A stretch of 64,000 nt of DNA from Moniliella sp. 'wahieum' (taxonomy: Eukaryota; Basidiomycota; Moniliellomycetes; Moniliellales; Moniliellaceae), in assembly GCA_003971905.1 (NCBI GenBank), contig RSEE01000085.1, forward strand, positions 1-64,000, read 5' to 3'. The stretch's first letter is position 1. Every line of letters begins with the position of its first letter. The notes beneath the pieces are model-generated. The model was not told the origin of the DNA, ran no database searches, and saw only the letters and a program-made list of their open reading frames with translations. The translations under genes and the position numbers were made by a program. Below are positions 10,866 through 21,171 of this stretch, piece by piece.

Positions 10866-11976
10866 TTGGATACGAGTACCCCTCTCATAGTTCGCCGACC
10901 AACCGTCTACTCGTCAGCGGGGTTACCAGGCATGACACCCAGGATCCGCCCAGGCTCTGAGGGGTCAAAGGGGCCTGCTGATGCCGCTCGCGGCAAGGGG
11001 CACACCTCCCCCAGGGTGCTTCAAGAGCGTCAGCGGCAGGCCGCTGTTACCACGACGCACGGACTCCGTCATCGTACCCGCCGGTGGAGGTGGACATGGA
11101 GCAAGACACGAACATGGACGAAGCGGGGGCAGGGTCGGACGACTAGGAAGTTGCAGTGCATGGACGTCTTCGCGCCGTGGCTTCCATTGACATCTCCGCA
11201 CTCGGCCAAACCACTGCGACCCAACGGGTGCTTGCTGCTGAACCATTCCGAGCAGAACACGAATGTTTTGCGGGACATGGCCGACCACATGATGCACACG
11301 AAGAACGATCTGACCAGCACCATGGCTAGTCTGTCAACGACGGTCTATGAGGTGCAGGCACAAACTCATGAAATTAGCCGCCCCCTCGCTGAAATCCAAG
11401 AATGTGTTCGCGCCCTCAACTTAGCCTTCCGTTCAAACCGGGCATGCCACCGGGTCTGGGCAAGATGTGTTCCGTGGCGGAACGCCTGCCAAGTTGGCGT
11501 GGACAATTGCTGAGCCCCGAAATGCACGTCTTTGCAGTCAGGTCTTCCCTCGTTCCCGACAATCAACAGAAGCTCGCCCAGCGGATGGCGGGACTTGTGG
11601 TGACGCAGGACACTATTACGGACGAGACTGAGGCTGGCCGTGTCCGGACCGGTATCTCGACCGACTCGGGCGACTGAAGCGCTCAGCACCGTTCAGTCTT
11701 ACATCCTACGTCTCATTGTCCAAGCGGGCTCGACCCGCTTTTCGTTTCCGAGGTAGCAAAGCGCGTTTCTCGCACGTTTTTGTCGTCAAAGAACAGGTCA
11801 TGAACCGGTTCAAGAGCTGGCGTCAGACCTTGGCTCGTGGCACCGTCAGAGGCGGATTGGGACGCCGCGGACGCAGAGTGGAACGAGATCCGGAACGACG
11901 CGGAGGCTATTGCGAGGCTGAAAACCAGATGGACGCTGAGATGTACGCGGAGGAGAACCTTCCTTCCGGGGACTAG
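10866..11976 (+). pseudogene. Unrecognised coding-like remnant with coiled-coil-like segment
   Basis: Protein-like stretches appear in alternating frames. They are an acidic patch MEQDTNMDEAGAGSDD (about 11095-11145), a helical segment LRDMADHMMHTKNDLTSTMA followed by SLSTTVYEVQAQTHEI and LAEIQECVRALNLAFR (11260-11430), VVKEQVMNRFKSWRQTLA (11780-11835), EADWDAADAEWNEIRNDAEA, and a final acidic MDAEMYAEENLPSGD stop near 11976. The composition suggests a real protein once, perhaps ORF1/gag of a transposon given the neighbourhood. I recognise no family, and there are frame breaks. It could equally be a lineage-specific gene with assembly indels. Confidence 0.35.
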
Positions 11977-14900
11977 GAGGATGACTGAATTGCGCCTGCT
12001 CAGACTTCTACTCTTCATTTTCTTCACATACCTGTGAACAACCGCATTATAGATAATGTACCGCTGCAAACACCATCCCCGAAAATCGGTTAAGGGCGGG
12101 GCGCCTCCCTGGGTGCCGGAATTGGGATGGCACCAATATAACCCCCACCCTGAGTGAATGAATGGACGCTTCATTGTTGGTTATTGGTGGTAACATGTAA
12201 CAGGTATGATGCAAGACAAGCATCCCGTACTAGATACAGCTGCACTGGTGTTCATAGTGTTGTCTATCATGACTATCACAAGTGCACAACGCAAAACAGA
12301 ATGATACAAGTCAGAGACAGTATGGGACCACAGTGAGCTGACGGTGGCGGTGGGCAACACCGGCGTCACATATGCGAATGTGCACCACCGGTGGTTTTGC
12401 ACCTAAACTGCGCGCAGCTGTTGCGCTAACTATGCGCTTATTGCCTCTCGACTTCTACCACCGTCGCCACCACCTCTCTTGCTGGCCATACACGGCTACC
12501 GGCGAGATTGCGCCATGTGCGCGCTTGATCTCGATATGTCCACGTCCCCCGTGCTGTTATTCCTGTCGTACTGACTCATCTGTGCGAAGCCGCCGGAACC
12601 GAGTCGGCCAGCCTGATGGCATGGCCTTGCATGGAATCCGCCGCATTACTAGGATGTTGGTCACATGCCTCCCAACAGCAACGAGTTAAACATCCGTCAA
12701 CGGTGAGGACGCCTCGAGTGGACGGTCGACGATGACGGTTGGTCCCGCCGGGGCTCTATGGTCAGTGTACCTGTGTGCTTTGCCCTTGTCCACCCGTATA
12801 TACACTGACAAACGCATTTGATCTGGATGCCTGGAGAATGACAGGAGATGGCGCTCAAGTGCTGCAGCAAAACGACCCTGGAATATGTAATGCTTTTGAC
12901 CACAGATTGTGGCCCTGCCGAGAATGGTTGCATGACCCATTACCTCTCTCTGACCGTGATGATGCTTCGCCGTCGTCGCAACTTGGCCCTTGGATCTTTG
13001 CTCTTCGGTCCCTCGTCATCTCAGAGGTCCAAGGATGGGTTTTTCTCCCCGCAATTCAGCGAAAAGGCGAAGTCTCTTGCTGCCGCCGGCCTGAGGCTTT
13101 GCAACAATGATTATAGCCATTTGAATGCAAATCGATGCGATATGAATCCTCTCCCCCCTGTCGCCTGGTCCGTCTGCACCGCCCGCTTCGGGCACGGGCA
13201 TGTCCTGGATACGTCGACGGCCCACTGCAGAAGGAAAACGACCTCGGAACTGTATGAGAAGAACTAACATGAAGTAGAACCCCATATGGTACAAAATCTG
13301 ATTCATCGTCCCACGCCTGTCGTGTCGGTGGTAGTGCGTGGGGACCCTGCTCCAGCCATGTCCGGTTCCATTGACAGACACCCAAAGAAGGACGGGAAGG
13401 AATGGACACAGCAACTGTGGGCATCTTGATACCTGTTTTGCTGAAAGGTGGAAAGCCAGCAAAAAAAAACATCATGTGGTCACTGATGCAAGGGAGATCG
13501 GCACTGGCGGGTTCCGACTACAGTACGGGGCACACCGAGGGCTTGCAGGATACAAATCCCTGGGAGAGCCAAACGGGGACGGAGACTCACCACAGTTGGT
13601 ACTTCGGCGGGGAGGTGGATCGAACGCGGGAGCGGAGTATAAGGGGCAAGTTGGAGCCAAAAACTTTTGCGGCCCAAACGGAGGCGAGAGACGGGGCTTA
13701 AAATGTGTGGCACCAATTATATGAAAGACTGCGGATAGGTTCACTGGCTTGGTCAGTACAGGAACGATCTGTGGACTTTCACGTATGAGTACACCGGGAG
13801 AGCGATGCAGTTGTGGAGGTGGGCGACCCTACGGAGGTTTGGGCGGGACTGTGGGACCCTATAATAGGGTTGGGAGACGACTGCATTTTGGGGGGGGGTC
13901 GGGAAGGAAGACGAGCGAAGAGCATGGATTGGAGACACCTGGATTAACCAAGGTGGGTGTAAGCAAGGAGGTTGGAGCCTGGAAGGTGATGGATGTGATG
14001 AGCGAACGTTGGCTGGCGGGCCAGCGGAGTCCGTACTCTTCCCCAACTCCGGCATAACAGGCGAGCATTGGCCTGAGGGTCAACAACGCCTCTACTCCTT
14101 CCTGCTCCCTGCACTTAGGCTGGCGTTAACTTGCACCCCCGGTGAACGAAGGAAGACGGGGCGGGCGAGCAAGACCCTCCCTTTGGATAGCATGCCTAAC
14201 GGCCGAGAAGGAAGGTGGGGCGTGCAAAGTATCCAGCGCTAGCTGCCAGTTTGATCGGCGCAGGCATGGGCCCGATGTTGATAGTATTCCCAAAGACCGA
14301 ATAAGAAAAGAGGGTACCTCTCGATGACTGTACCGTGGGAACGAGATATGTGTGCATGGGGGGAAGCGTACACTCCTTCACCCCCTCTTCCGCTGTTAGG
14401 CGAGAGGGAAGCAGGTCCTTTATAAGCGTGAGGATTCGCCTGGTGAACAGGAACAGGTTATTGTCACGGCGAATACGAGCTAGCAACAAGTCCGGCTAAG
14501 CCTAAAGCCTACGCGCTCCCTTCGCCTTACTAACCCCGGCCCGAGGGTGTTCATGCGATCTGATCCGATCTCAGCTGAGGCCCGTGTGCTCTATCCTTCT
14601 TTGCGACGACGATTGTTTCCCGGTGCCCGTTTACTTTGCCCTTCTAGGTCGACCGTGCAGAAACCGACCGTCATGTTGTCCACTGGCCCCCGTTCTTCTT
14701 CTATTGTGTTGTTTCCTTATGATAGTCCCTGTCTCGAAGAAATAGTTCTGGTAGGTTTCCTCCACAGTCAAGTGGGGTCGCCTCCTACTGTCCTCGCCAA
14801 TTGATCAACCCAGTACAGGCAACTTCTCCCACCTTGGTTGCTCCTCCGCTCCTCGATCTCACCACCCTCCAGCTCCCGGATCCCGCCCTCACACCCTCTC

Positions 14901-15418
14901 AGACAACCACGTCGCATGTGTGCCCTCCTCATGCCACATCGAAACCAAATCCACTCGCCGGGTCGGCCTCCCCCCTTCCAGCCACGCCGCCTCCAATCCC
15001 ATCCCAGCTTCAGCTCTGGCAGCGTTTGTCTCCCGGCCGATGTCACTTCCCGTCCCTGAGCCCTAAAGGCTTCATGGCAGACACGTCACGGCCACCCAAG
15101 CCGGCACTACGCAGCCTTTCCACACCTGCCAGCGCCTATATGCTGTACGCCGATAAGTCGTTCATTGTCCCAAGCTCCGCTCGGACACATCAATCAGCCC
15201 AATAGTCGCGTAACTACCGTGAGTCGAGCTTAGGACATCTGATCGAAGGGATTGTACCCCCCCCCCCGGCCCCCCTGCCGGACCTCCTAGTAGCGGCGCC
15301 CGCCGACGATGGGGGAATGCAGTTGAACGGAAGTCAAATGAATGTTTAGGTCTGTGTAGCTCATTGACGAAGGTGCACTGTGGGGGGGAAACACCACTCT
15401 GGATGGAGGCAGCAAGCA
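11977..15418. other. Gene-poor interval upstream of copia insertion
   Basis: No gene family recognised. A C-rich homopolymer run lies at about 15257-15280. A Pro/Ser/Thr-rich open stretch (about 14550-15205 on +, in two frames, e.g. PPLLDLTTLQLPDPALTPSQ) may be coding but has no recognisable domain. A TATA-like AGTATAAGGGG lies near 13636. The interval looks like decayed intergenic or transposon DNA. Confidence 0.45.
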
Positions 15419-15423
15419 GGACG
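15419..15423. repeat. Target site duplication, left copy (GGACG)
   Basis: The five bases GGACG directly abut the outer end of the left LTR and are matched exactly at 20775-20779. Five-base duplications are usual for Ty1/copia integration. Confidence 0.9.
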
Positions 15424-15583
15424 TGTTAATGCGAGGACAAAGGCCTACGGAAAGAAGAAGACAGAGGGAGGTGATGGATCTATTCCAAGAGAGGAGCCCG
15501 TTAGGGGCAGAACATAGAGGAGAGTCGGATAGAACAGCGCGATGCGTGATGCGTGATCAGCTGCATGCATGATGGCGCTGACA
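15424..15583 (-). repeat. 3' LTR of copia element (160 bp)
   Basis: This direct repeat is identical by eye to 20615-20774. In element orientation it begins TGTCAGCGCC and ends CATTAACA. A G-rich GTGGTGGGGC, a candidate polypurine tract, abuts it on the inner side. Confidence 0.95.
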
Positions 15584-15649
15584 GCCCCACCACGACTCGA
15601 CGCTAGGATCCGACGAGATTGGAAGAGTGACAAATCAAGAGCCAGCTGG

Positions 15650-18600
15650 CTAGGAGGAATCTGAGCCGAAAATGGGCTTGATGCGGGAAGTCTCCTCAGC
15701 CCCACCAGGATCCGGCGTGAGCGTGAGGTAGCGACCTACACTGGAGCGTTGAACCGTATACGGTAGGAGCTTGGTAAAATCATTCGCGGGGTTCTCGGTT
15801 CCAAGAACCTTGTGCCACAAAATGCGCCCCGAATCGACATGCTCGCGGAACCAATGGTTGCGAATGTCCATATGACGAAGGCGTCCAATGAAACCAGGGC
15901 GAGAGATAATTGACAGGGCAACAGCCGAGTCGCTATAGAGATCCACCGGACAGTTGGAAGGTACTAGTTGAAGCTCGACCATGAGGTTACGAATGCGGAG
16001 AGCGTCGCGGGCGCCCTCACTAATAGCCATCATCTCAGCTTCAGCGGTCGACATTGCCGTAGTGGTCTGCTGGGCGCTGCGCCAGTGCACTAGGGCGCCA
16101 AAAACAAACACAGCGACCCCTGTTACCGACTTGCGTGTGACCTTGTCGCCGCCCCAATCGCTATCGGTAAATACGGCATAGGAGGTGCCGTTCGATTGAT
16201 CCTGAGACGCAGAGACCAATCCAATGTACCACGGAGGTAGCGCAGGACATGTTGTGCGGCGCTGCGGTGTGCAGCAGAGGGATCCTTGTTCCAACGACTG
16301 AGAAGATGTACGACAAATGACAGGTCGGGCCGGCAGGTCTGCGCGGCCCAGCTGAGGCTCTGCACAATCGACATATAGCGCTTATGCTCGGCGACAGTGG
16401 CAGGAGCTTCGTCTGGTGGACGTGGCGGGAGAGGTGTATCAGGATTGATAGGCAAACGAACAGGGTTGCACTCGAGCATGTCGGTGCGGGCGAGTAAAGC
16501 TAACAGAAATGCACGCTGGTCGCAGTCAAAACCATCAGGGCGAGTAACATAGTGCACACCCAGCATCTTACTGAGAGGACCCTTGTCGCCAATCTTGATG
16601 TTGAGACCGAGTTGTCCATGAATGCGTCAAAACAGCTTGGGACGGGGCCATGGCCATTCCGTCATCACAGTATATTGCGAGCATGATGGTCGTATTCGCT
16701 CGTTTGCGTATCCATACGTCCTGTTCTGTTACCGTCAAGCGGAAACCAATATCTCGTAGCTTGCTGGCGAGGTGGCGGTGCCACGCAGCGCCGGAGGCTG
16801 CAAGGCCATAGAGGGACTTCTTGAGTCGCCAAACGTTTGCTTTGTCGGTGAGAAAACGATCGGGAGGCTTAACGTATACCTCATAGGGAATGGGTGCATG
16901 GAGATATGCACTCTTGCAGTCAAAATAATATGCCTGGAGGCCTTGCGCTTTACCTCCCACGGCTACGGTGCGAAAAGACTGATGTGCTGCGCCACTCGAG
17001 AATGTGAGGGCCTTGGGCAACTCACTTGTATCCTCCTGGTTTCCTTGAACCACAATACGGGCTTTCCGTTTGAGGAACATATTCTCTGGGGTGACGCCAA
17101 CACTGTACGGTGCGGGCACCCAAGATCTTCGTTCCGGCCGGAGGGCGTGGCACTTCTTCAAAGGCATCCATGGATCTGAGCCCGTCAAGCTCAATGTGTT
17201 CGGCCTGGCGCCACTGGGGCCACTCAGAGGTGGCCATTGCTTCACGCTCGGTCCGAGGGGCAAGGGGCACACCGTCAGCAGTGGTGCCGACAGTCGGGGG
17301 AGGGATGCGGAAACGGCGTTGCCGGCGGGGAATGGCTTTCTTTTTCGGGCTTGGTGTAAGGGATGCGGTGGCAGGATCAGGGGAAGAAACAGTAATAGTA
17401 GGGGGGATTGGGTGGGACAAAGGGGGATGACGCGCGGTGCGCGCATGGCCCGTTGGGCTCCAATGGGGATCAAGCTCGGCTGGCGGCTCATCCGTCAAGG
17501 GAGGCGCATGCGCATCCTTGGGTTGATAGAAATCAGGGGGGCGACGCGCCCGAGCCGGATTGCGACGGGGGGCAGCTTCAGCCCCACCAGGCGTGGAAAC
17601 TTCAGCCCCACCAGGTGTATCCGGACGGTCGCGAAGCCCATCCGGTGGCGTACCCGGCAACGATTGGGCCTGGCGTATCGCCAGCCCGGGGTTTGTGGGA
17701 TCCCACATGACGTCGGTGCACCACGCCCTGTACGAGCTGTGGCCGTCTTCTGTGATAAACTCAAATTCGTATCCCTTGGAGCCGAGCGGATCGAATCCGA
17801 CTAGCATGCCAGGGCGGGCGCGCGGCGCGGCGCGGTGGCCGCGCTCGGGACCTAACAAAGTACACCAGCCGGCCGCACCCCAGGGTGCCCCAAAATAAGA
17901 GCTGCGTGGGAGGGGGCGGTCGTGATAGCGTTCAAATGGTGAGGGGGCGCCCAATGCGGCCGACACACTAACGTTGGCATACAAAGCTGCCGCGACAGCG
18001 GCGTCGGCCCAGTACTGAGACGGTGCGCGGGCGCCGGCGAGGAGGACGCGGGTACGCTCCTGTATAGTGCGAGCGGCGCGCTCGGCGTGGCCATTCTGCT
18101 GGGAGGTGTAGGGGGTGGTGGTGGTGTGCTGGATCGGTGCATGACCGGCAGCAGTGAGGAGGTGCGGGACACGGGAAAACTCAGTACCGCCATCGGTGTG
18201 GAGACGGAAAAGACTGGCGCCGTGGCGGGCGAGGGCGGCGCTCCTCGAGGAGAATTAAGTTGGCTAGTGCCATTGCAGCGTCGCTCTTGCGCACCAGCGG
18301 AATGGCCCAGAGATAGCCGTGTGCAGTCGTCGACTACGACAAGTAAATTGCGCTCACCCTTCAGCCCCGTCGGCCAATCTGTCACTAGATCGGCATGCAA
18401 GTGCGCCAGTGGGGCAGCTGCACGTGCCGTGTGGCTCTCAGGGAACGGGCGTCGGGTGCCCCGCCCCGCCGCGCACGCCTGACAAACGCAGGCCGCGTCG
18501 GCCTCGGCTGCATGGGCCTGGGTGGAAGTGATGCGTTGCGCAACTGGCCCCGTGGCCGTGAGGCGGGGAAGCTGGCGCCAACCAACATGACCATGGCGGG

Positions 18601-20508
18601 CATGAGCAGCCAGTATCCGGGTATAGTCGGCCACGGCGGCACGGGCGTGGGCTTGAATGGGGACGTTGGGGACGTCGCAGTGGTAATCAACCACATAGCC
18701 ATTAGCGATACGGTCGTAGCGAGCAACAATTGCGGGATCGCTATGGATAACAGCGCCTTGGCGGTGTGCAAGGAACTCTACTCGATGACCAGCGGCATTT
18801 GCCTGCGGTACAGAGAGTAAGTCATGGTCTAACTGGGGGACAAGCAAGCAGTACAAGTCAAGGATGCATTCAGTTTGGACTGTGGAAGCCGGGAGTCGAA
18901 CCCGCTTCACCCCACAGCCTGTCACCGCAAGCTTCCGGACGCCGGCCAACTCAACCCACCCAGTCGCAGGCTCGAGGAAAATGAAACCCTCGGGCGAGCG
19001 GACCATGCTCGGCGTCGCGCCGCTGTCAACTACCAGCTTGTGGAGCGCAGACGCAGTGGTGGGTGGTGGCAACCCCTGTGACAGGGCTGCCGCGAGTTCC
19101 TACTGGCGATCAGGAGGCAGGAAGAAACGGGGGCTAGGCCTTGCGCGTTCGCGGTAGGGCTAGTTGGCTGTGGGAATGCCGGAGCTGGTAAAACCAGAGG
19201 TGAGGGGTAGTACGTCGGCATATAGCCGGGCGAGTACATCGGTGGCGGAGGGGTTCCTCCTGCCTGGGCGTAGCGACTAACTGCTGTGGCCGAATGGGAA
19301 GTATTGGAGTTATTCGAGCTGCTCGACATCGGCATGTTCTTCAACTCCGGATGCAGTGACCAGCATTGGGCCTCTGCGTGTCTGCCATTGGGGTGAAGAC
19401 GGCAGGTACCATTGCGCTCTGCGCGCCCTCCTTTGCCCTTGTGCGAGGAAACAGCCTTGGTGACGAGCACTGTGTCCTCGATGTTCAAGAACTGCAGCGC
19501 TTGGCTCCGGGTCTTGCCCTGGAGCTGTTGCTCCTTCACGCGATTCGGCTCAGGGCAGCTATTGGCAAGAACGCTCCAGGCACGAACGCTGAGCGGGAGT
19601 CCAATCATTTCACCCATACCCACGATCCGCTCGATGCGGGCAAGGAACTTCCGCGCCGTCTCATGCGCCGCAGGCTTAAGTGTGTCCAGGCGGGAACTGA
19701 CATCACTCTCAAGTTTGACCTGGGTGGGACGATTGCGCTCGCACATCTTGCGGTACAGGCCTGAGGCCGAACCGCAGGCAACATGACTCTGCGTGGTCGA
19801 GTCACATTTGGTCAAAAGGACATGCTCGAGCCGCCTGTCGATCAGCTCTTCCTCAGGGAAGAGGGGCCGTTGACGACTAGGTTCAGGAACTGGTATGCCG
19901 AGAGCTGGTTGCGCGTATCATAGTCATAATCAAGCCAGTGCGTCGTTCCGAGTTCCCAGGAGGGTAAGCTGTTTCCTTTAGCCAGCGCCCTAATCATCTC
20001 CTCCTCCACAGAACGTGTCTGATGAGAAGGGATTTCCAGAGGTGGGAAAGTGTCAACACTGCTGGGGCTGTGGGCAGATGTTCGAACTGGGGGAAACCAA
20101 TTGGGAATCAGCGCCGCGGTACCTTGAATGCGGTACTTGCGGGCAAAGTAAGCAAATTCGTGCATGAATGCGAGGTCGTGAATCGCATCTTGTGCCTGTT
20201 CCGTAGACCACTCGGGGTGTAAATCTTGAAGATGCAACAGGAACATGAGCTCATGGTGGGTTAGGTTGGTTTTCGGGGAGTGATTTCCTTCGACAGAGGG
20301 GGGGGTGCCATCGTGGGCAATTTGGGCGTCTTCACCGTCCAGACGCTCGGGGGGGCGGGGGGGTGGCGTGGGGAACTGCAGGCTCCTCTTGGGTAGCCTC
20401 GACACGAGGAATGGAAACTGCGGCAGACATGCTTTCGGCGCGCGGGTTACGCTTCTTCTTGGAAAGGGGTGGAAAAGCAGTATCGGCTCCGGAACGGAGA
20501 CCAGGCAT
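15650..20508 (-). CDS. Copia gag-pol polyprotein (frame-disrupted)
   Basis: Start is Met at 20508 (MPGLRSGADTAFPPLSKKKR). Gag follows, with a C/H-rich motif (CRLHPNGRHAEAQC) near 19375-19415. The aspartic protease motif VVDSGAT is at about 19018-19035. The integrase zinc motif lies near 18470-18640 (HARHGHVGW, CVCQACAAGR) and the catalytic core includes DLVTDWPTGL, HTDGGTEF and TSQQNGHAERAARTI. RT runs about 16600-17150 (YYFDCKSAYLHAPI, VWRLKKSLYGLAASGAAWHR), with YCDD at about 16660 where copia usually has YVDD. RNase H covers 15700-16190 (FTDSDWGGD, STAEAEMMAISEGARDALRI, DSAVALSI) and ends at IKPIFGSDSS. Length about 1,620 codons fits a single polyprotein. Frame shifts are present near 19868, 18260, 16600 and 16190. 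Confidence 0.9.
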
Positions 20509-20599
20509 TCAGCCGTGTGGGGTGGGGGTAGGTGGGAAAAAAATTAAGTAGGGCTCAGGCGGGCAGACGAGAGAGGTGTAGTCTCCGCCTACTCAGAGG

Positions 20600-20614
20600 A
20601 TAGTGGGCTCAACC
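20600..20614 (-). other. Candidate primer-binding site (initiator tRNA-Met 5' half type)
   Basis: Three bases inside the 5' LTR the window strand reads ATAGTGGGCTCA. That resembles the D-arm to anticodon side of a eukaryotic initiator tRNA-Met (GGGCTCAT). Copia-like elements may prime from the 5' half of that tRNA. The match is to general knowledge of such tRNAs, not to this species' gene. Confidence 0.4.
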
Positions 20615-20774
20615 TGTTAATGCGAGGACAAAGGCCTACGGAAAGAAGAAGACAGAGGGAGGTGATGGATCTATTCCAAGAGAGGAGCCCGTTAGGGGCA
20701 GAACATAGAGGAGAGTCGGATAGAACAGCGCGATGCGTGATGCGTGATCAGCTGCATGCATGATGGCGCTGACA
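20615..20774 (-). repeat. 5' LTR of copia element (160 bp)
   Basis: This is the direct repeat partner of 15424-15583, with no differences seen. As the 5' LTR it should hold the element promoter; I see no obvious TATA box. Confidence 0.95.
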
Positions 20775-20779
20775 GGACG
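20775..20779. repeat. Target site duplication, right copy (GGACG)
   Basis: It matches 15419-15423 exactly and abuts the right LTR. Confidence 0.9.
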
Positions 20780-21171
20780 GTCTTTCCTCGGCTGGGGCCC
20801 GCTGATTCTTGTTGGTAACTCAACCTCTTTCTCTTTCTTCTCCTATATAGGCGAGTTCCCTGGCGCTGGGTGTTGCACAGGGGATTCCAGTGGACGAGAC
20901 GGTGCCCAGTGTCTTTATGCACAACTGCCCCTGTTTGGGTTCCTAACGTGGCAGGATATGGAGATGGAGAGAAACGGCTGAGGATCATAATCATGAGGGG
21001 GAAAAGGTGGCGAGGTATATGTAGTTCGGAAAAGAAGAGAACATGTGCGAGCTGAGGCACACGGAGAAAAAAAGGGGAGCATCGACAAAGGGAAAAAACA
21101 GGGTCTAGAATAGATCAGGGTCCAGCCAACCTGGTGACCATGTGTGACTTTAAACATGTGACCAGGCGGGT
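20780..21171. other. Flank between copia and RT element
   Basis: No gene recognised. A CTATATAGGCG TATA-like site lies near 20845, and A-rich runs near 21065-21100. Confidence 0.4.

Larger units (their letters stand above)
15424..20774 (-). mobile_element. Complete Ty1/copia LTR retrotransposon, 5,351 bp
   Basis: Two direct repeats of 160 bp bound an internal region coding gag-pol on the minus strand. Order of domains in the reading direction is gag, protease, integrase, reverse transcriptase, RNase H, which defines the copia superfamily (integrase before RT). LTRs read as identical base for base and begin TG and end CA on both strands. The 5-bp duplication GGACG flanks the element. These facts indicate a recent insertion. 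The internal frame is broken at several points, some at homopolymers (for example a C run near 19868). Confidence 0.95.

Noticed and set aside
18879-18905. tRNA B-box-like GGGTTCGACTCCCGG on the minus strand
   Set aside because: It lies inside the copia protease region and encodes VKRVRLPAS in frame. No matching acceptor stem or A box was found upstream, so it is a coincidence.
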